The notes: a model not told the origin generated them from the sequence alone. Shown: positions 31,638 through 61,088, counted from the stretch's first letter. The stretch is 64,000 nt of DNA from an uncultured Caldilinea sp. (GCF_937128415.1 NZ_CAKZMJ010000067.1:124001-188000); one strand, 5' to 3'. A program made the numbers and translations.

Positions 31638-32243
31638 ATGGAAGCGAACACCTTGTTGGAACAGGCAAAGGCGCTGATTCAAGCGGAAGGCAGAGCGGTG
31701 ACCGAGGTGGCGGGGGGGCTGGGTCAGCCCTTTGTCGATGCAGTTCTCCTCGTAGCGCAATGCCCCGGCGTCATCATGACGACCGGCTCCGGCACCTCCG
31801 GCGCAATTGCGCGGCGGCTGGCGCACCTGCTCGCCACCTGCGGGATGCACGCCTTCTTCGCGCCCCCCGCCGACGCCTTGCATGGACCGTCGGCGGCGGT
31901 GGCGCCCGGCGATGTGCTGATCGCGCTCTCCAAAGCTGGCAAGAGCGCCGAGATCAACCACTTTGCGCGCGTCGCGCGCGAGCGGGGGGGCAAGGTCATC
32001 AGCCTGACCTGGAAGCCGGACTCGGAGCTGGGTGGCTTGAGCGACGTGGTGCTGACGCTGCCCGCCGCTGTCTACGCCGAAGGCGAGGGCGTGCTTCCCT
32101 TCGGCAGCACGTTGGCTGCCGGCGCGCTGTGCGACGCCCTCTGTCTGGCGGCCAAGAACCTGCGCGGCTTCGATCTCACGACGCTGGCGCAGACGCATCC
32201 CTCCGGCGCTACGGCGGAGCTTGTCAGAAAAGCATTAACTTAA
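31638..32243 (+). CDS. SIS-domain sugar phosphate isomerase-like protein
   Basis: A 201-residue single SIS domain, as in the N-terminal half of KpsF/GutQ arabinose-5-phosphate isomerases or in HxlB-type proteins. The sugar-phosphate loops are MTTGSGTSGAIARRLAH and IALSKAGKSAEI, and PFGSTLAAGALCDAL is the third conserved stretch. No CBS domains follow, unlike KdsD. ATG 31638 has AAGGAAGGA in front of it; the frame opens earlier, at 31569, in non-conserved sequence. It probably isomerises or senses a phosphorylated sugar from this cluster. Confidence 0.8.
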   Translation: MEANTLLEQAKALIQAEGRAVTEVAGGLGQPFVDAVLLVAQCPGVIMTTGSGTSGAIARRLAHLLATCGMHAFFAPPADALHGPSAAVAPGDVLIALSKAGKSAEINHFARVARERGGKVISLTWKPDSELGGLSDVVLTLPAAVYAEGEGVLPFGSTLAAGALCDALCLAAKNLRGFDLTTLAQTHPSGATAELVRKALT

Positions 32244-32271
32244 AAGGTGATCGAGCAAAGGAAAAACACCG

Positions 32272-33609
32272 ATGACCAAACCTCTGCCCAAAATTCAAGT
32301 TAATCAAAACCGCCGTTTCTTACAGACCGAAAGCGGCGCACCCTTTTTCTGGCTGGGCGACACCGCATGGGAGCTTTTCCACCGGCTCAGCCTCGAAGAA
32401 GCCGAACGCTATCTGGAAAACCGCCGTCGCAAGGGCATGAACGTGATCCAGGCGGTCGCTCTGGCCGAATTCGACGGCGTTCGCACGCCCAACGTCTACG
32501 GCGACCTCCCCTTGCTCGACGAAGACCCGACGCGGCCCAACGAGGCCTACTTTCGCTATGTCGACGCCGTGATCGACAAGGCGGCGGAAAAGGGCCTTTA
32601 CGTCGGCCTGCTGCCGACGTGGGGGGACAAGGTGACGCCGATGTGGGGCGCCGGGCCGGCGATCTTCACGCCGGAGAACGCATACGCGTATGGCCGCTGG
32701 CTGGGCTCCCGTTATCGAGAACGCAGCAACATCCTCTGGATTCTAGGTGGAGACCGGCCGGCGCTGCACGAGGAGAAGGACTATCGCCCGATCTGGCGCG
32801 CAATGGCCGCCGGCATCGATGAAGGCGCAGGCGGTCGGCCGCTCAAGACCTACCACCCTTGGGGCGGGCACTCTAGCTCCGAAGAGCTGCATGAGGAGGC
32901 CTGGCTCGACATGAACATGATGCAGTCCGGCCATGGCGGCGGACGCAGCGCACCGGTCTGGGAGATGATCGAGCGCGACTCCGCATTGCAGCCCATCAAG
33001 CCGACCCTCGACGGCGAGCCGAACTACGAAGATCATCCGATCAACCCCTGGCCAACGTGGAGCCCGGCCAACGGCTATTATCGCGACCACGACGTGCGTC
33101 AGCAGACCTACCGTTCGGTCTTCGCCGGAGGCTGCGGCGTGACCTACGGGCATCACGCCATCTGGCAATTCTGTGGCGTCCGCTATCCACCGATCAACCA
33201 CGTCGATCGCCCCTGGACCGAGGCGCTGGATCGTCCAGGAGCGATGCAGATCGGCTATTTGCGCCGGCTTGTGGAGTCGCGACCCTATTTCAGCCGCATT
33301 CCCGACCAGGGCATTCTGGTCGACAACCCGACCGAACGCGGCAGCCACATGCGCGCCACGCGCGATGCAGAGGGTCGCTACGCCCTGATCTACACGCCGC
33401 TGGTGCAGCCGATCACGGTGACGTTGGACTGGGTGGCCGACGCACAGGTGCGCGCCTGGTGGTATAATCCGCGCACCGGCGGCGCCTCCCTCATCGGCGA
33501 CTTCGCGGCACGCGGAGCCGCAACTTTCCATCCCCCTTGCGACGGCCCTGATTGGGTGCTCGTGCTCGACGCGGTGCGTGCGGAATTTGGGCGCCCGGGA
33601 GAAGGATAG
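32272..33609 (+). CDS. GH140/DUF4038 apiosidase-like glycoside hydrolase
   Basis: A 445-residue TIM-barrel glycosidase with C-terminal beta-domain (Put_collagen-bind-like). Motifs match the apiosidase family: FFWLGDTAWELFHRLS, NILWILGGDRPA with Asp161, and PTLDGEPNYED with Glu249. Asp161 and Glu249 correspond to the catalytic pair reported for GH140. Family members remove D-apiose from rhamnogalacturonan II side chains. No signal peptide is visible, so it may act after oligosaccharide import. Its TAG stop merges with a CGGAT-type repeat. Confidence 0.8.
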   Translation: MTKPLPKIQVNQNRRFLQTESGAPFFWLGDTAWELFHRLSLEEAERYLENRRRKGMNVIQAVALAEFDGVRTPNVYGDLPLLDEDPTRPNEAYFRYVDAVIDKAAEKGLYVGLLPTWGDKVTPMWGAGPAIFTPENAYAYGRWLGSRYRERSNILWILGGDRPALHEEKDYRPIWRAMAAGIDEGAGGRPLKTYHPWGGHSSSEELHEEAWLDMNMMQSGHGGGRSAPVWEMIERDSALQPIKPTLDGEPNYEDHPINPWPTWSPANGYYRDHDVRQQTYRSVFAGGCGVTYGHHAIWQFCGVRYPPINHVDRPWTEALDRPGAMQIGYLRRLVESRPYFSRIPDQGILVDNPTERGSHMRATRDAEGRYALIYTPLVQPITVTLDWVADAQVRAWWYNPRTGGASLIGDFAARGAATFHPPCDGPDWVLVLDAVRAEFGRPGEG

Positions 33610-33645
33610 AACACGGATGAGGCGGATGAAACGGATTGACGCAGG
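33607..33645 (+). repeat. Degenerate CGGAT-type short-period repeat at a gene end
   Basis: TAGAACACGGATGAGGCGG followed by CGGATGAAACGGATTGACG. It starts with the stop codon of the GH140-like gene and matches the 26143 element closely in its first 20 bases. The rest of the gap to 33709 holds no gene. Confidence 0.65.
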
Positions 33646-33708
33646 TTTAAAAATGCCTGCGGAACTCCGCAATTTACACTTTCACATTCTCAAGAGCGGA
33701 TTCTGGGC

Positions 33709-34749
<1,041 letters not shown>

Positions 34750-35074
34750 AACGATCCACGAAGGAGCAATCATCGTGACAGAAATTGCTCAGTTGAACCT
34801 GGCAATCGATAGAGCGGATTGAGCAAATAAGGCGGCAATGATAGGAGGTGCGGCTCTCAGCCGCACGTTCTCGGCGGGCCGCAAAGTCTTGGGGAATTCG
34901 AGGAAGCGCAGCTACGAGCTGCGTCTCCAGGTTGCCAGAAGCATTTGTGAAATTCATAAGCTTCCTGGAGGGTCGCATCCTATGAGAAAACTTCACGAAC
35001 TGCCTCACCTCCTATTGTGAATTTCTTCTGCATCTTTGCGTTCTGCGTGAGCCACGGACTCGAAAGGAGGAGCG
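34750..35074. other. Non-coding gap with a GTGCGGCT palindrome element
   Basis: About 325 bp without a supported gene. It includes the palindrome described separately and a second inverted pair further on (CGCAGCTACGAGCTGCG, around 34908). The end provides AAAGGAGG for the next kinase gene. A purine-rich GTG frame at 34774 stops after a few codons. Confidence 0.55.
34848..34866. repeat. Interspersed palindrome GTGCGGCT-N3-AGCCGCAC
   Basis: Perfect 8-bp arms around CTC. The same arms occur at 57332-57350 in opposite orientation, flanked by the same GTTCT sequence, which shows a dispersed repeat family and not chance. Confidence 0.75.
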
Positions 35075-36583
<1,509 letters not shown>

Positions 36584-36597
36584 AATCTGCGGCGGGT

Positions 36598-36625
36598 CAC
36601 GATATGGCCTCTCCGCCATGTCGTG
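36598..36625 (+). terminator. Hairpin between the sugar island and the glycosyltransferases
   Basis: An 11-bp stem with one G-T pair (36598-36608 with 36615-36625) and a 6-base loop, followed by a loose pyrimidine tract. It may end the kinase transcript. TACACT at 36627 could be the -10 of the next gene, only eight bases before its ATG. Confidence 0.45.
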
Positions 36626-36640
36626 GTACACTCTTTCTCC

Positions 36641-43820
<7,180 letters not shown>

Positions 43821-43858
43821 GTGAATCTATATTTAATTTAAAAAACGGCGACGAATTT

Positions 43859-43887
43859 TTGACCTCTCAGCCGTTCTGTGCTATATT
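43859..43887 (+). promoter_or_regulatory. Sigma-70 promoter of the tRNA pair
   Basis: TTGACC, a 17-bp spacer and TATATT, ending 15 bp before the first tRNA. The surroundings are AT-rich compared with the neighbouring genes. Confidence 0.75.
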
Positions 43888-43894
43888 TGACAAT

Positions 43895-44005
<111 letters not shown>

Positions 44006-44008
44006 CTG

Positions 44009-44093
<85 letters not shown>

Positions 44094-44115
44094 GTGTGTG
44101 CATCATCCTCCTGAG

Positions 44116-44150
44116 CCCATCGTTGCCAAGCGAGGCAGCGATGGGTTTTT
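44116..44150 (+). terminator. Intrinsic terminator of the tRNA unit
   Basis: A 12-bp stem with one G-T pair (44116-44127 with 44134-44145) is followed directly by TTTTTCTTATT. It ends the tRNA transcript and lies 17 bp from the end of the convergent delta-60 gene. Confidence 0.85.
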
Positions 44151-44166
44151 CTTATTCCAGCGACTT

Positions 44167-47100
44167 TCACCGGCTGCGCATCATCAGCGGCAGAAAGAGT
44201 TGGTGGCTCGTTGCAATGCGCACACTGCGGAAATCGCAGGTCACCCGCTCTCCACGCTCAACGCTCAGCGTCGCCTGTGCACCCTCGCCGCTGACCGAAG
44301 ATTGCGAACCGCTTATGCATTGATAGGTGGTGCGATACTCGCCGCCGCTGCGTGGAGTTAACTCCAGCGTGTAGGCGCCGGTGAAGACGGTGAGCGGGCC
44401 GATGACAGTGGCGCCGGGCAGCGTCGCCGTGTAAGCTGTAGGACCCGTCACGCGCAGCTCCCATTCGCCGCCCGGAGCCGCCGGTTCAACAGTATGACGC
44501 ACCTCCAGCGAGCCGGTGCGCCGCGTCAGGGTGAAGGTGCAACGCACACGACTTTGCGGGTTGACAGTAATCTGAAAAGAGTTTCCACTGCCATTGAGGC
44601 CGGGCTGGCCGTCGACGGTGCAGGCATAACTGGCGTCATAGTCGTCGAAAAAGACGCCATCGCCGGGGTGCAGCGTCACAGTGTACAGGCCTGCGGCGAC
44701 CCCGCGCACGCCGGTGGCGCCGGCGCCTGCCCACGCGGCGGTCAACGGCGTGGCGCCGACGACTTCGACTCGCCAGGCCGGCGCGAGATGCGTCGGGTTG
44801 ACCAGAGTGGCGATCTCGAGCTCGCCGCCGGGGATAAACGCACGCGTGACCGCCTCAACCAGGCCGGTGGAGGCGTTGAACCCACCGACGGCGAAAGCCC
44901 CGCGCGCGCGCAGCCAGAAAATTTGATTCAGCGGCGCGCCGGCGAAATTCGCTTGCCAGCGATTGTCAGACCAGGCGCCACGCGCGAGCGGCGTATAGGT
45001 TGCGCCTCCATCGATCGAGGCGGCGAATTCCACACGGTGAAACGCCGGGAAAGCAGCGCTGGGATTCCAGACGAATCGTCCAGCGTCGGGTTCGGCGGCC
45101 AGCCTCTGGGCGGAGGTTGAGGTCGCCGACAGTCGCGCCAGCCACACGCGGGGGACGGCGCCGTGCGCCTGGCTGCCGATCTGCGTAAAGCCGCCGCCTG
45201 TCAACACCTTGCCATCTTTCTGCAGCGCCAACGCCAAAACTGCGTTGTCGGCGACGTGCATCTCGAAGCTCGGATCAGGGGCGCCGTTGTGGGTGAGCCG
45301 CAAAACGCGACCGCGCTTCTGGTCATTTTCTTCATAGTTATTCGCCACCGTGATCCGACCATCGGAGTGCAGGAGGATTGCACTCACATAGCCGTTGCTT
45401 AGGCTGGCGTTAAAACCCTCGTCCAGGCTACCGTCTGCGTTAAGGCGAACCAGCAGCGAGGACGCAATGCCGCCAACCAGCAGGCGACCGTCCGGCTGAA
45501 GCGCCAGCGCCAGACAGCGCCCAAGTTCAGGCGCATAGGTGGGATCGAATTCGCCGGTGGGCCGTAAACGCACAAGGTTGCCGGCGATGACTTCAGCGTT
45601 CAACACGGCCGTGAACTCCCCGCAGGCGAGGATCCGCCCATCTTGCTGGATGGCCAGTGAGCTGATCAGCCCTTCATGCAGCGCCGGCTGAAAAGAGGCG
45701 TCCACAGCGCCGTCCGGGTGGAGGCGCAACAGGCGAGGACGGCGATTCGTCTGCTCTTTGAACTCCACGGCGACCACAATTTTGCCATCCGGCTGCAGCG
45801 CGACGGCGAGCGCCCTCAGAAGATCGCCGTCGTTCAAGGGGGCGAAACCGGCGTCCGGCGAGCCATCTGCAAGGAGCCGCGCGATGAAAGGGCGAGATTG
45901 GTTGTTCACTTGGGTGAAGCCGCCCGCCACGATGATCTTTCCATCCGGCTGCACAGCGATGGCGCGCACATCGCCGTTGAAGCGTGGAGCGAAGTTGGCA
46001 TCGAGGCGGCCATCGGGCCAGAAACGCGCCAAGCGCAGGCGCTCTTCCCCGTCGAAGGAGGGGAACGTTCCCCCTGCCAGAACCTTGCCGTCCGCCTGAA
46101 GCGCCAGCGCCATCACCTCTGCGTTCACATTCTCGTCGCCCAGCGGGTCGAAGTCGGCGTCCAGGCTGCCATCCTCATAGAAACGGGCCGCTCTGTTACG
46201 CAACGCAGCGCCGGCGAGCGTAAAGGCGCCTCCGGCGACGAGTTTGTCGTCGGGCTGAATGAGCAGGGCGTAGACTGCGCCGTTGGGCGCCGGCGAAAAC
46301 GTTGGGTCTAGGGCGCCGTTGAGTCCAACACGCACCAGTCGGGGATGCGATTGGCCGTTCACCTGCAGAAATGCGCCGCCGGCGATGATCCGACCGTCGG
46401 CCTGGATCGCCAATGCATGAATGGCGCCGTCGAAGGTCAGCGCAGGTGCAGCGGCGAGCGCACCGGTGGGGGCGAAGCGCGCCAACCGGCCGCGCGCGAC
46501 GCTGTTGACCGACGTAAAATCACCGCCCACGACGATCGAGCCGTCAAAATCGAGCGTCAACGCATAGACCGGCCCGTTCAAAATGGGCGCCAGGCCGGGA
46601 TCGAGCGCGCCGGCTGCGTCAAAGCGCGCGAGATGAGCGCGGGGCTGCCCGTTCACCTCGGTGAAAGCGCCGCCCACCACCACGCCGCCGTCTTCCTGCA
46701 CCGCCAACGCATACACCGCTCCGTTGAGCGCAGGCGCAAAAGAAACGTCGAGCGTTCCGTCGCCGTGAAGGCGAGCGAGATACGTGCGCGGCTGACCGGC
46801 CACCGTCGTGAACTCGCCTGCAATCAGGAGCTTACCGTCGGCCAACAGCGCAATAGAACGGACGGCGCCATTCACGTTTGGATTGAACGCAGGGTCGAGG
46901 AGGCCGTCGGCGCTGACGCGGGCGAGGCGGTTGCGTCCCGCTCCGTTCACCTGCGTAAACGCGCCGCCGAGGACGATAGCCCCATTGTCCTGGATCGCCA
47001 GCGCGTAGACCGTCTGATTGGCGCTCACTTCAAAGTCCATATCCAGCGCGCCGCTCACGTCCAGGCGCGCCAGACGGCTGCGCAGCGTTGCGCCTACTTT

Positions 47101-47337
47101 GGTGAAGGCGCCGCCCACGACCAGTCCGCCATCACCCTGCAGGGCGAAGGCGCGCACCTCATTGTCAAAACTGGGGGCAAAGCCATCCGCCGGCGATTGC
47201 GCATGGACAACTGCAGGCGCGGCCAGCGCCCATCCCAGCAGGAATAAGCTAACCGCTGCAATCCACATGCGACGCTTCAATACGAAATAAAGCTTCGCGC
47301 TGGCGGCTTGCGTTCGCCCGTCGATCGTCTTTGACAT
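44167..47337 (-). CDS. Secreted delta-60-repeat (DUF5122) beta-propeller-like protein
   Basis: A 1056-residue exported protein. The signal peptide has a long N-region, then WIAAVSLFLLGWALAAPAVVHA, with likely cleavage before QSPADG. About 14 repeats follow, near 50 residues each, with the delta-60 core (for example ADGKLLIAGEFTTV and PDGKIIVAGGFTQV) and an L-P-D-G-x-L-D-x-x-F element. The last 230 residues hold two tandem beta-domains, each with a paired-Cys pattern (ASYACTV...RCTFTL and TTYQCIS...TCDFRS). The end, HQLFLPLMMRSR, resembles a tail common on Chloroflexota surface proteins. ATG 47337 is preferred to the frame opening at 47544 because the signal peptide follows it. Function unknown; surface-exposed. 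Confidence 0.85.
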   Translation of the reverse strand: MSKTIDGRTQAASAKLYFVLKRRMWIAAVSLFLLGWALAAPAVVHAQSPADGFAPSFDNEVRAFALQGDGGLVVGGAFTKVGATLRSRLARLDVSGALDMDFEVSANQTVYALAIQDNGAIVLGGAFTQVNGAGRNRLARVSADGLLDPAFNPNVNGAVRSIALLADGKLLIAGEFTTVAGQPRTYLARLHGDGTLDVSFAPALNGAVYALAVQEDGGVVVGGAFTEVNGQPRAHLARFDAAGALDPGLAPILNGPVYALTLDFDGSIVVGGDFTSVNSVARGRLARFAPTGALAAAPALTFDGAIHALAIQADGRIIAGGAFLQVNGQSHPRLVRVGLNGALDPTFSPAPNGAVYALLIQPDDKLVAGGAFTLAGAALRNRAARFYEDGSLDADFDPLGDENVNAEVMALALQADGKVLAGGTFPSFDGEERLRLARFWPDGRLDANFAPRFNGDVRAIAVQPDGKIIVAGGFTQVNNQSRPFIARLLADGSPDAGFAPLNDGDLLRALAVALQPDGKIVVAVEFKEQTNRRPRLLRLHPDGAVDASFQPALHEGLISSLAIQQDGRILACGEFTAVLNAEVIAGNLVRLRPTGEFDPTYAPELGRCLALALQPDGRLLVGGIASSLLVRLNADGSLDEGFNASLSNGYVSAILLHSDGRITVANNYEENDQKRGRVLRLTHNGAPDPSFEMHVADNAVLALALQKDGKVLTGGGFTQIGSQAHGAVPRVWLARLSATSTSAQRLAAEPDAGRFVWNPSAAFPAFHRVEFAASIDGGATYTPLARGAWSDNRWQANFAGAPLNQIFWLRARGAFAVGGFNASTGLVEAVTRAFIPGGELEIATLVNPTHLAPAWRVEVVGATPLTAAWAGAGATGVRGVAAGLYTVTLHPGDGVFFDDYDASYACTVDGQPGLNGSGNSFQITVNPQSRVRCTFTLTRRTGSLEVRHTVEPAAPGGEWELRVTGPTAYTATLPGATVIGPLTVFTGAYTLELTPRSGGEYRTTYQCISGSQSSVSGEGAQATLSVERGERVTCDFRSVRIATSHQLFLPLMMRSR

Positions 47338-47409
47338 GCTCTTGCTCTCCCGCTCCAGATTCCATTCCCAACGGCGCAGAGTGGGCTCATTGACGCCGAA
47401 CCCTCTCTC

Positions 47410-47439
47410 ATTGTAGAGAGCGCCGATCGACGTTGTCGT
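47410..47439 (-). promoter_or_regulatory. Possible promoter of the delta-60 gene
   Basis: On the - strand, ACGACA (47439-47434), an 18-bp spacer and TACAAT (47415-47410), about 70 bases before the start codon. Four of six bases match in the -35. Confidence 0.4.
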
Positions 47440-47469
47440 GGCGCATAAAGACGAAAAAACGATGACATT

Positions 47470-47497
47470 TTGCGGAATCCCTGCCAGGGTGTAATAT
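47470..47497 (+). promoter_or_regulatory. Possible promoter of the ATP-grasp pair
   Basis: TTGCGG, a 16-bp spacer and TAATAT, preceded by TG. It lies 37 bp before the first ATP-grasp start. Confidence 0.45.
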
Positions 47498-47533
47498 GCG
47501 GGCAATTCAACTGTCATCCCAAAGGACGCAACC

Positions 47534-48739
47534 ATGACGCCCACGTTTCTCTGTCTCGCCAGCTACTTCAAGGGCGGCGCCTTCATCGAGGAGTGCAAAC
47601 GGCTCGGCTGCCGCACCATTTTGATTACATCGCAAGACCTGGAGCATGAAGCCTGGCCGCGGGAAGCGATCGACGAGTTTTTCGTCATGCCCTTTGTCAA
47701 CCTCTTCAAGCAGCCGGACATCACCTACGCCGTCAGTTATCTGGCGCGCACGCGCAAAATCGACCGCCTGATTGCGCTCGACGATTTCGACGTCGAGACG
47801 GCGGCCGACCTGCGCGAGCATCTGCGCATTCCCGGCATGGGCTGCACGACGTCGCGCTATTTCCGCGATAAGCTGGCCATGCGCGTGCAAGCGCGCGACG
47901 AGGGCATCCCGGTTCCAGAGTTCGTGCACGTGCTCAACTATGAGGATCTGCGCAACTTTATGGCGACCGTTCCCGGGCCGTGGGTGCTCAAACCTCGCTC
48001 CGAGGCCAGTTCGATGGGCATCCGCAAGGTCAACCGCGCCGAGGAGCTGTGGCCGCTCCTCAATGAATTGGGCGATCGGCAGTCCTTCTACGTGCTGGAG
48101 AAATTTGTGCCTGGGAACGTGTACCACGTCGATTCCATCGTGTGGGACAAGAAGGTTCTCTTCACGGTGTGCAGCCGCTATGGCCTGCCGCCGATGGCCG
48201 TCTATCAAGGAGGCGGCGTCTTCATCACCGGCAACCTCCCTTATCGCTCAGCGGAGGAGCAGGCGTTGCAGGCGCTCAACCGCGAAGTGATCGCAGCCAT
48301 GGGGATGGTGCGCGGAGTGACGCACGCCGAGTTCATCCGCTCCGAAGCGGACGGCAAGTTCTATTTCCTGGAAATTGCGGCGCGCGTCGGCGGCGCCAAC
48401 ATCGACCGGATGGTGGAGCACGCCACCGGCGTCAACCTGTGGCGAGAATGGGCGCGGCTCGAAGTGGCCCATCTGCGCAGAGAAGCGTATGCGCCGCCGC
48501 CTGCGAAGGAGGAATACGCCGGCCTGGTCGTTTCGCTGGCGCGCGAGCCCTGGCCGGACACCTCCGCCTACAACGATCCGGAACTGGTCTGGCGATTGCA
48601 CAAGGAGCATCACGTGGGCTTCATCGTGGCTTCGCCGGACTACGCGCGGGTGCAGCAGCTCATCGCGTCCTACGCCGACCGCGTCGCCCGCGACTTCATG
48701 GCGGTGGCGCCGCCCAAAGCCGGAGAGCGGCCTGTGTAG
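47534..48739 (+). CDS. ATP-grasp domain protein, paralogue 1
   Basis: A 401-residue ATP-grasp-type enzyme of unknown product. The N-terminal part (TFLCLASYFKGGAFIEECKRLG) is the pre-ATP-grasp domain. The ATP-binding part includes GPWVLKPRSEASSMGI (glycine-rich loop and lysine) and YVLEKFVPGNVYHVDS, and the metal-binding end HAEFIRSEADGKFYFLEIAARVGG has the typical Glu-x-Ala-x-Arg layout. Such enzymes join a carboxylate to an amine or thiol using ATP. The next gene is a close paralogue with the same length. No substrate carrier, peptide or other biosynthetic gene is adjacent. Confidence 0.85.
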   Translation: MTPTFLCLASYFKGGAFIEECKRLGCRTILITSQDLEHEAWPREAIDEFFVMPFVNLFKQPDITYAVSYLARTRKIDRLIALDDFDVETAADLREHLRIPGMGCTTSRYFRDKLAMRVQARDEGIPVPEFVHVLNYEDLRNFMATVPGPWVLKPRSEASSMGIRKVNRAEELWPLLNELGDRQSFYVLEKFVPGNVYHVDSIVWDKKVLFTVCSRYGLPPMAVYQGGGVFITGNLPYRSAEEQALQALNREVIAAMGMVRGVTHAEFIRSEADGKFYFLEIAARVGGANIDRMVEHATGVNLWREWARLEVAHLRREAYAPPPAKEEYAGLVVSLAREPWPDTSAYNDPELVWRLHKEHHVGFIVASPDYARVQQLIASYADRVARDFMAVAPPKAGERPV

Positions 48740-48819
48740 GATGATCGAGATCGGCGCACTTGCCGTCGCGCAGGTTTCCAATTCTCTAAATCTCACCCAT
48801 CTCACCGAGCGAGAAGATG

Positions 48820-50025
<1,206 letters not shown>

Positions 50026-50119
50026 TCGCTCCCCTCATCCAAGACTCTCCGACGCAGTCTTTGGCCCCAGGACGCCATCCACTCTTTGCTGCTTTTAAAA
50101 AACAGATACAATCAAAGTC

Positions 50120-50149
50120 TTGACAAAGTCCAAAATTATGCGTTATGAT
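50120..50149 (+). promoter_or_regulatory. Strong promoter of the Fur-family gene
   Basis: TTGACA (50120-50125), an 18-bp spacer and TATGAT (50144-50149). The ATG at 50156 would be at or next to the transcription start, giving a leaderless mRNA. The spacer and -10 contain a direct repeat TTATGCG/TTATGAT that might be a self-binding site. Confidence 0.6.
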
Positions 50150-50155
50150 GTGCTC

Positions 50156-50593
50156 ATGAGCAAGGACTTAAGCGATCGCCTACGTCGACATGGGCTTCAC
50201 GTCACTGCGCAACGCCTGGCTGTGCTGCGGGCCGTGTCAGAACATCCGCACATCACCGCTGAGGCCGTGTTCGATCTGGCCCAGGCCGAGCTAGGCGCGA
50301 TCTCCCGGCAGGCAATCTACGACGCCCTCAACACGCTGGCGGACAAAAACCTGATCCGACGCATTCAACCCATGGGCTCCCCAACCCGCTATGAAGCGCG
50401 CGTGGGGGACAACCATCATCACCTCATCTGCCGCATCTGCGGTCGCGTGGAAGACGTCGACTGTGCGATTGGCGTGGCGCCTTGCCTTACGCCTTCCGAT
50501 GCGATGGGCTATGAGATCGACGAGGCCGAAGTCATCTACTGGGGGCGTTGCCCCGCATGCCAGTCTCGGAGCGAAGCGAACAATCTAACCTGA
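50156..50593 (+). CDS. Fur-family regulator, PerR/FurA-like
   Basis: A 145-residue Fur-family repressor. The winged helix (about residues 14-70) has HVTAQRLAVLRAVSEHPHITAEAVF and ISRQAIYDALNTL. The regulatory metal region is GDNHHHLIC (His87-His89), and structural zinc is bound by Cys92-x2-Cys95 and Cys132-x2-Cys135. Lying 69 bp before katG, it is arranged like furA-katG of actinobacteria and would be a peroxide-sensing repressor of katG. ATG 50156 is preferred: an ATG at 50138 lies within the promoter. Confidence 0.85.
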   Translation: MSKDLSDRLRRHGLHVTAQRLAVLRAVSEHPHITAEAVFDLAQAELGAISRQAIYDALNTLADKNLIRRIQPMGSPTRYEARVGDNHHHLICRICGRVEDVDCAIGVAPCLTPSDAMGYEIDEAEVIYWGRCPACQSRSEANNLT

Positions 50594-50662
50594 CCAAGCC
50601 TTGCATCCATGCCACCTTGTATCCGTGCCATACAGTTCGTTAAAAAAGCAGGAGGAAACACG

Positions 50663-52930
<2,268 letters not shown>

Positions 52931-52948
52931 GCAGCGCGACAGTCAAAA

Positions 52949-52984
52949 GGTTCAGCCATCGCCAGGGCAGGCGATGGCTGAACC
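52949..52984. terminator. Hairpin between convergent katG and oxidoreductase genes
   Basis: A perfect 15-bp stem (52949-52963 with 52970-52984) with a 6-base loop, 18 bases after the katG stop. A T tract is absent on either side, so termination may be partial, but the position suits both transcripts. Confidence 0.6.
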
Positions 52985-53046
52985 GATGCCGATGCTCTTA
53001 AGCTGATCTTATAGACAGGCCCGCCCTGTCCCCCTACACCTATTCC

Positions 53047-55269
<2,223 letters not shown>

Positions 55270-55312
55270 ATTCGGTCTCCTCCTTGGTCAAAACTCCTAT
55301 CGCCCCCTCTGC

Positions 55313-55640
55313 TTAGCCTCGGCTCTGTTCGGCCAACCTTTCGAGCAGGTCGCCGAGAGCCAGCGTCGCCGCCATTTCGCGCATATATTGCCAGTCCAGC
55401 CGCTCGCCCTGCACGGCCACCACGCCAAGCAAATCCTGCCACTGGCGTTCAGATTGTTCGCCACCGAGGTGATACATCTGCAGAAGGGTGACGTCGACGA
55501 ACGCCTGTGCGCAGAAGGCGCCGCATGCGCCTGTTGAGATCGGTCACTAAGCGCAGACGCTGCACCGGCGTCTTTCGGCGCAGCAGCTCGAGCAATCTGC
55601 GCTCTGCATCGGACGTTGTATCCCGAAAGAGTTGCGCCAA
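55313..55640 (-). pseudogene. Fused remnant of a two-gene hypothetical/nucleotidyltransferase-like pair
   Basis: Read on the - strand, the segment starting at 55640 encodes MAQLFRDTTSDAERRLLELL with RKTPVQRLRLVTDLNRRMR, which looks like the N-terminus of a small helical protein. Around 55500, in another frame, a different coherent end appears: MYHLGGEQSERQWQDLLGVV, then QGERLDWQYMREMAATLALG, to a stop at 55313. From memory, such ends belong to nucleotidyltransferase-like proteins that often follow the first kind of gene. The middle parts are missing, so a deletion seems to have joined the two. The stretch 55270-55312 holds nothing else. Confidence 0.55.
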
Positions 55641-55653
55641 CGCTCGGTCCTTG

Positions 55654-57573
<1,920 letters not shown>

Positions 57574-57597
57574 GGCGAGCGCTTTGCAGCGCTCGCC
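57574..57597 (-). terminator. Terminator of the corrinoid protein gene
   Basis: Perfect 10-bp stem (GGCGAGCGCT with AGCGCTCGCC) and 4-base loop. On the - strand it starts 12 bases after the stop codon and is followed by TTTGTC. Confidence 0.65.
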
Positions 57598-57609
57598 TGC
57601 CACGACGCC

Positions 57610-58299
<690 letters not shown>

Positions 58300-58367
58300 G
58301 CTCTCTTCTCCGGCAATTCAGGACATCAACAATCGACGACTCTAATCTTCGCTTTATCTTCGCGTGT

Positions 58368-60389
<2,022 letters not shown>

Positions 60390-60548
60390 TTCCAAAATCC
60401 TGATGAATCTCGAAATCGATTACTCAGGCAATCATAAACGATCCTCGTCGAAATCGAAACTTGGGCAACACATTCGGCGCAGCCTCATTTCGAGGCGCGC
60501 AAAACGTAGTTCAGTCGATCAAGAGACGGAAGGCCTGCGATCGGGTTC
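60390..60548. other. Gap between RamA-like and selenoprotein-like genes
   Basis: About 160 bp without a gene; both neighbours read leftward. It must contain the end of the peroxiredoxin-like transcript and the promoter of the ramA-like unit, but neither could be identified with confidence. Confidence 0.4.
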
Positions 60549-61088
<540 letters not shown>

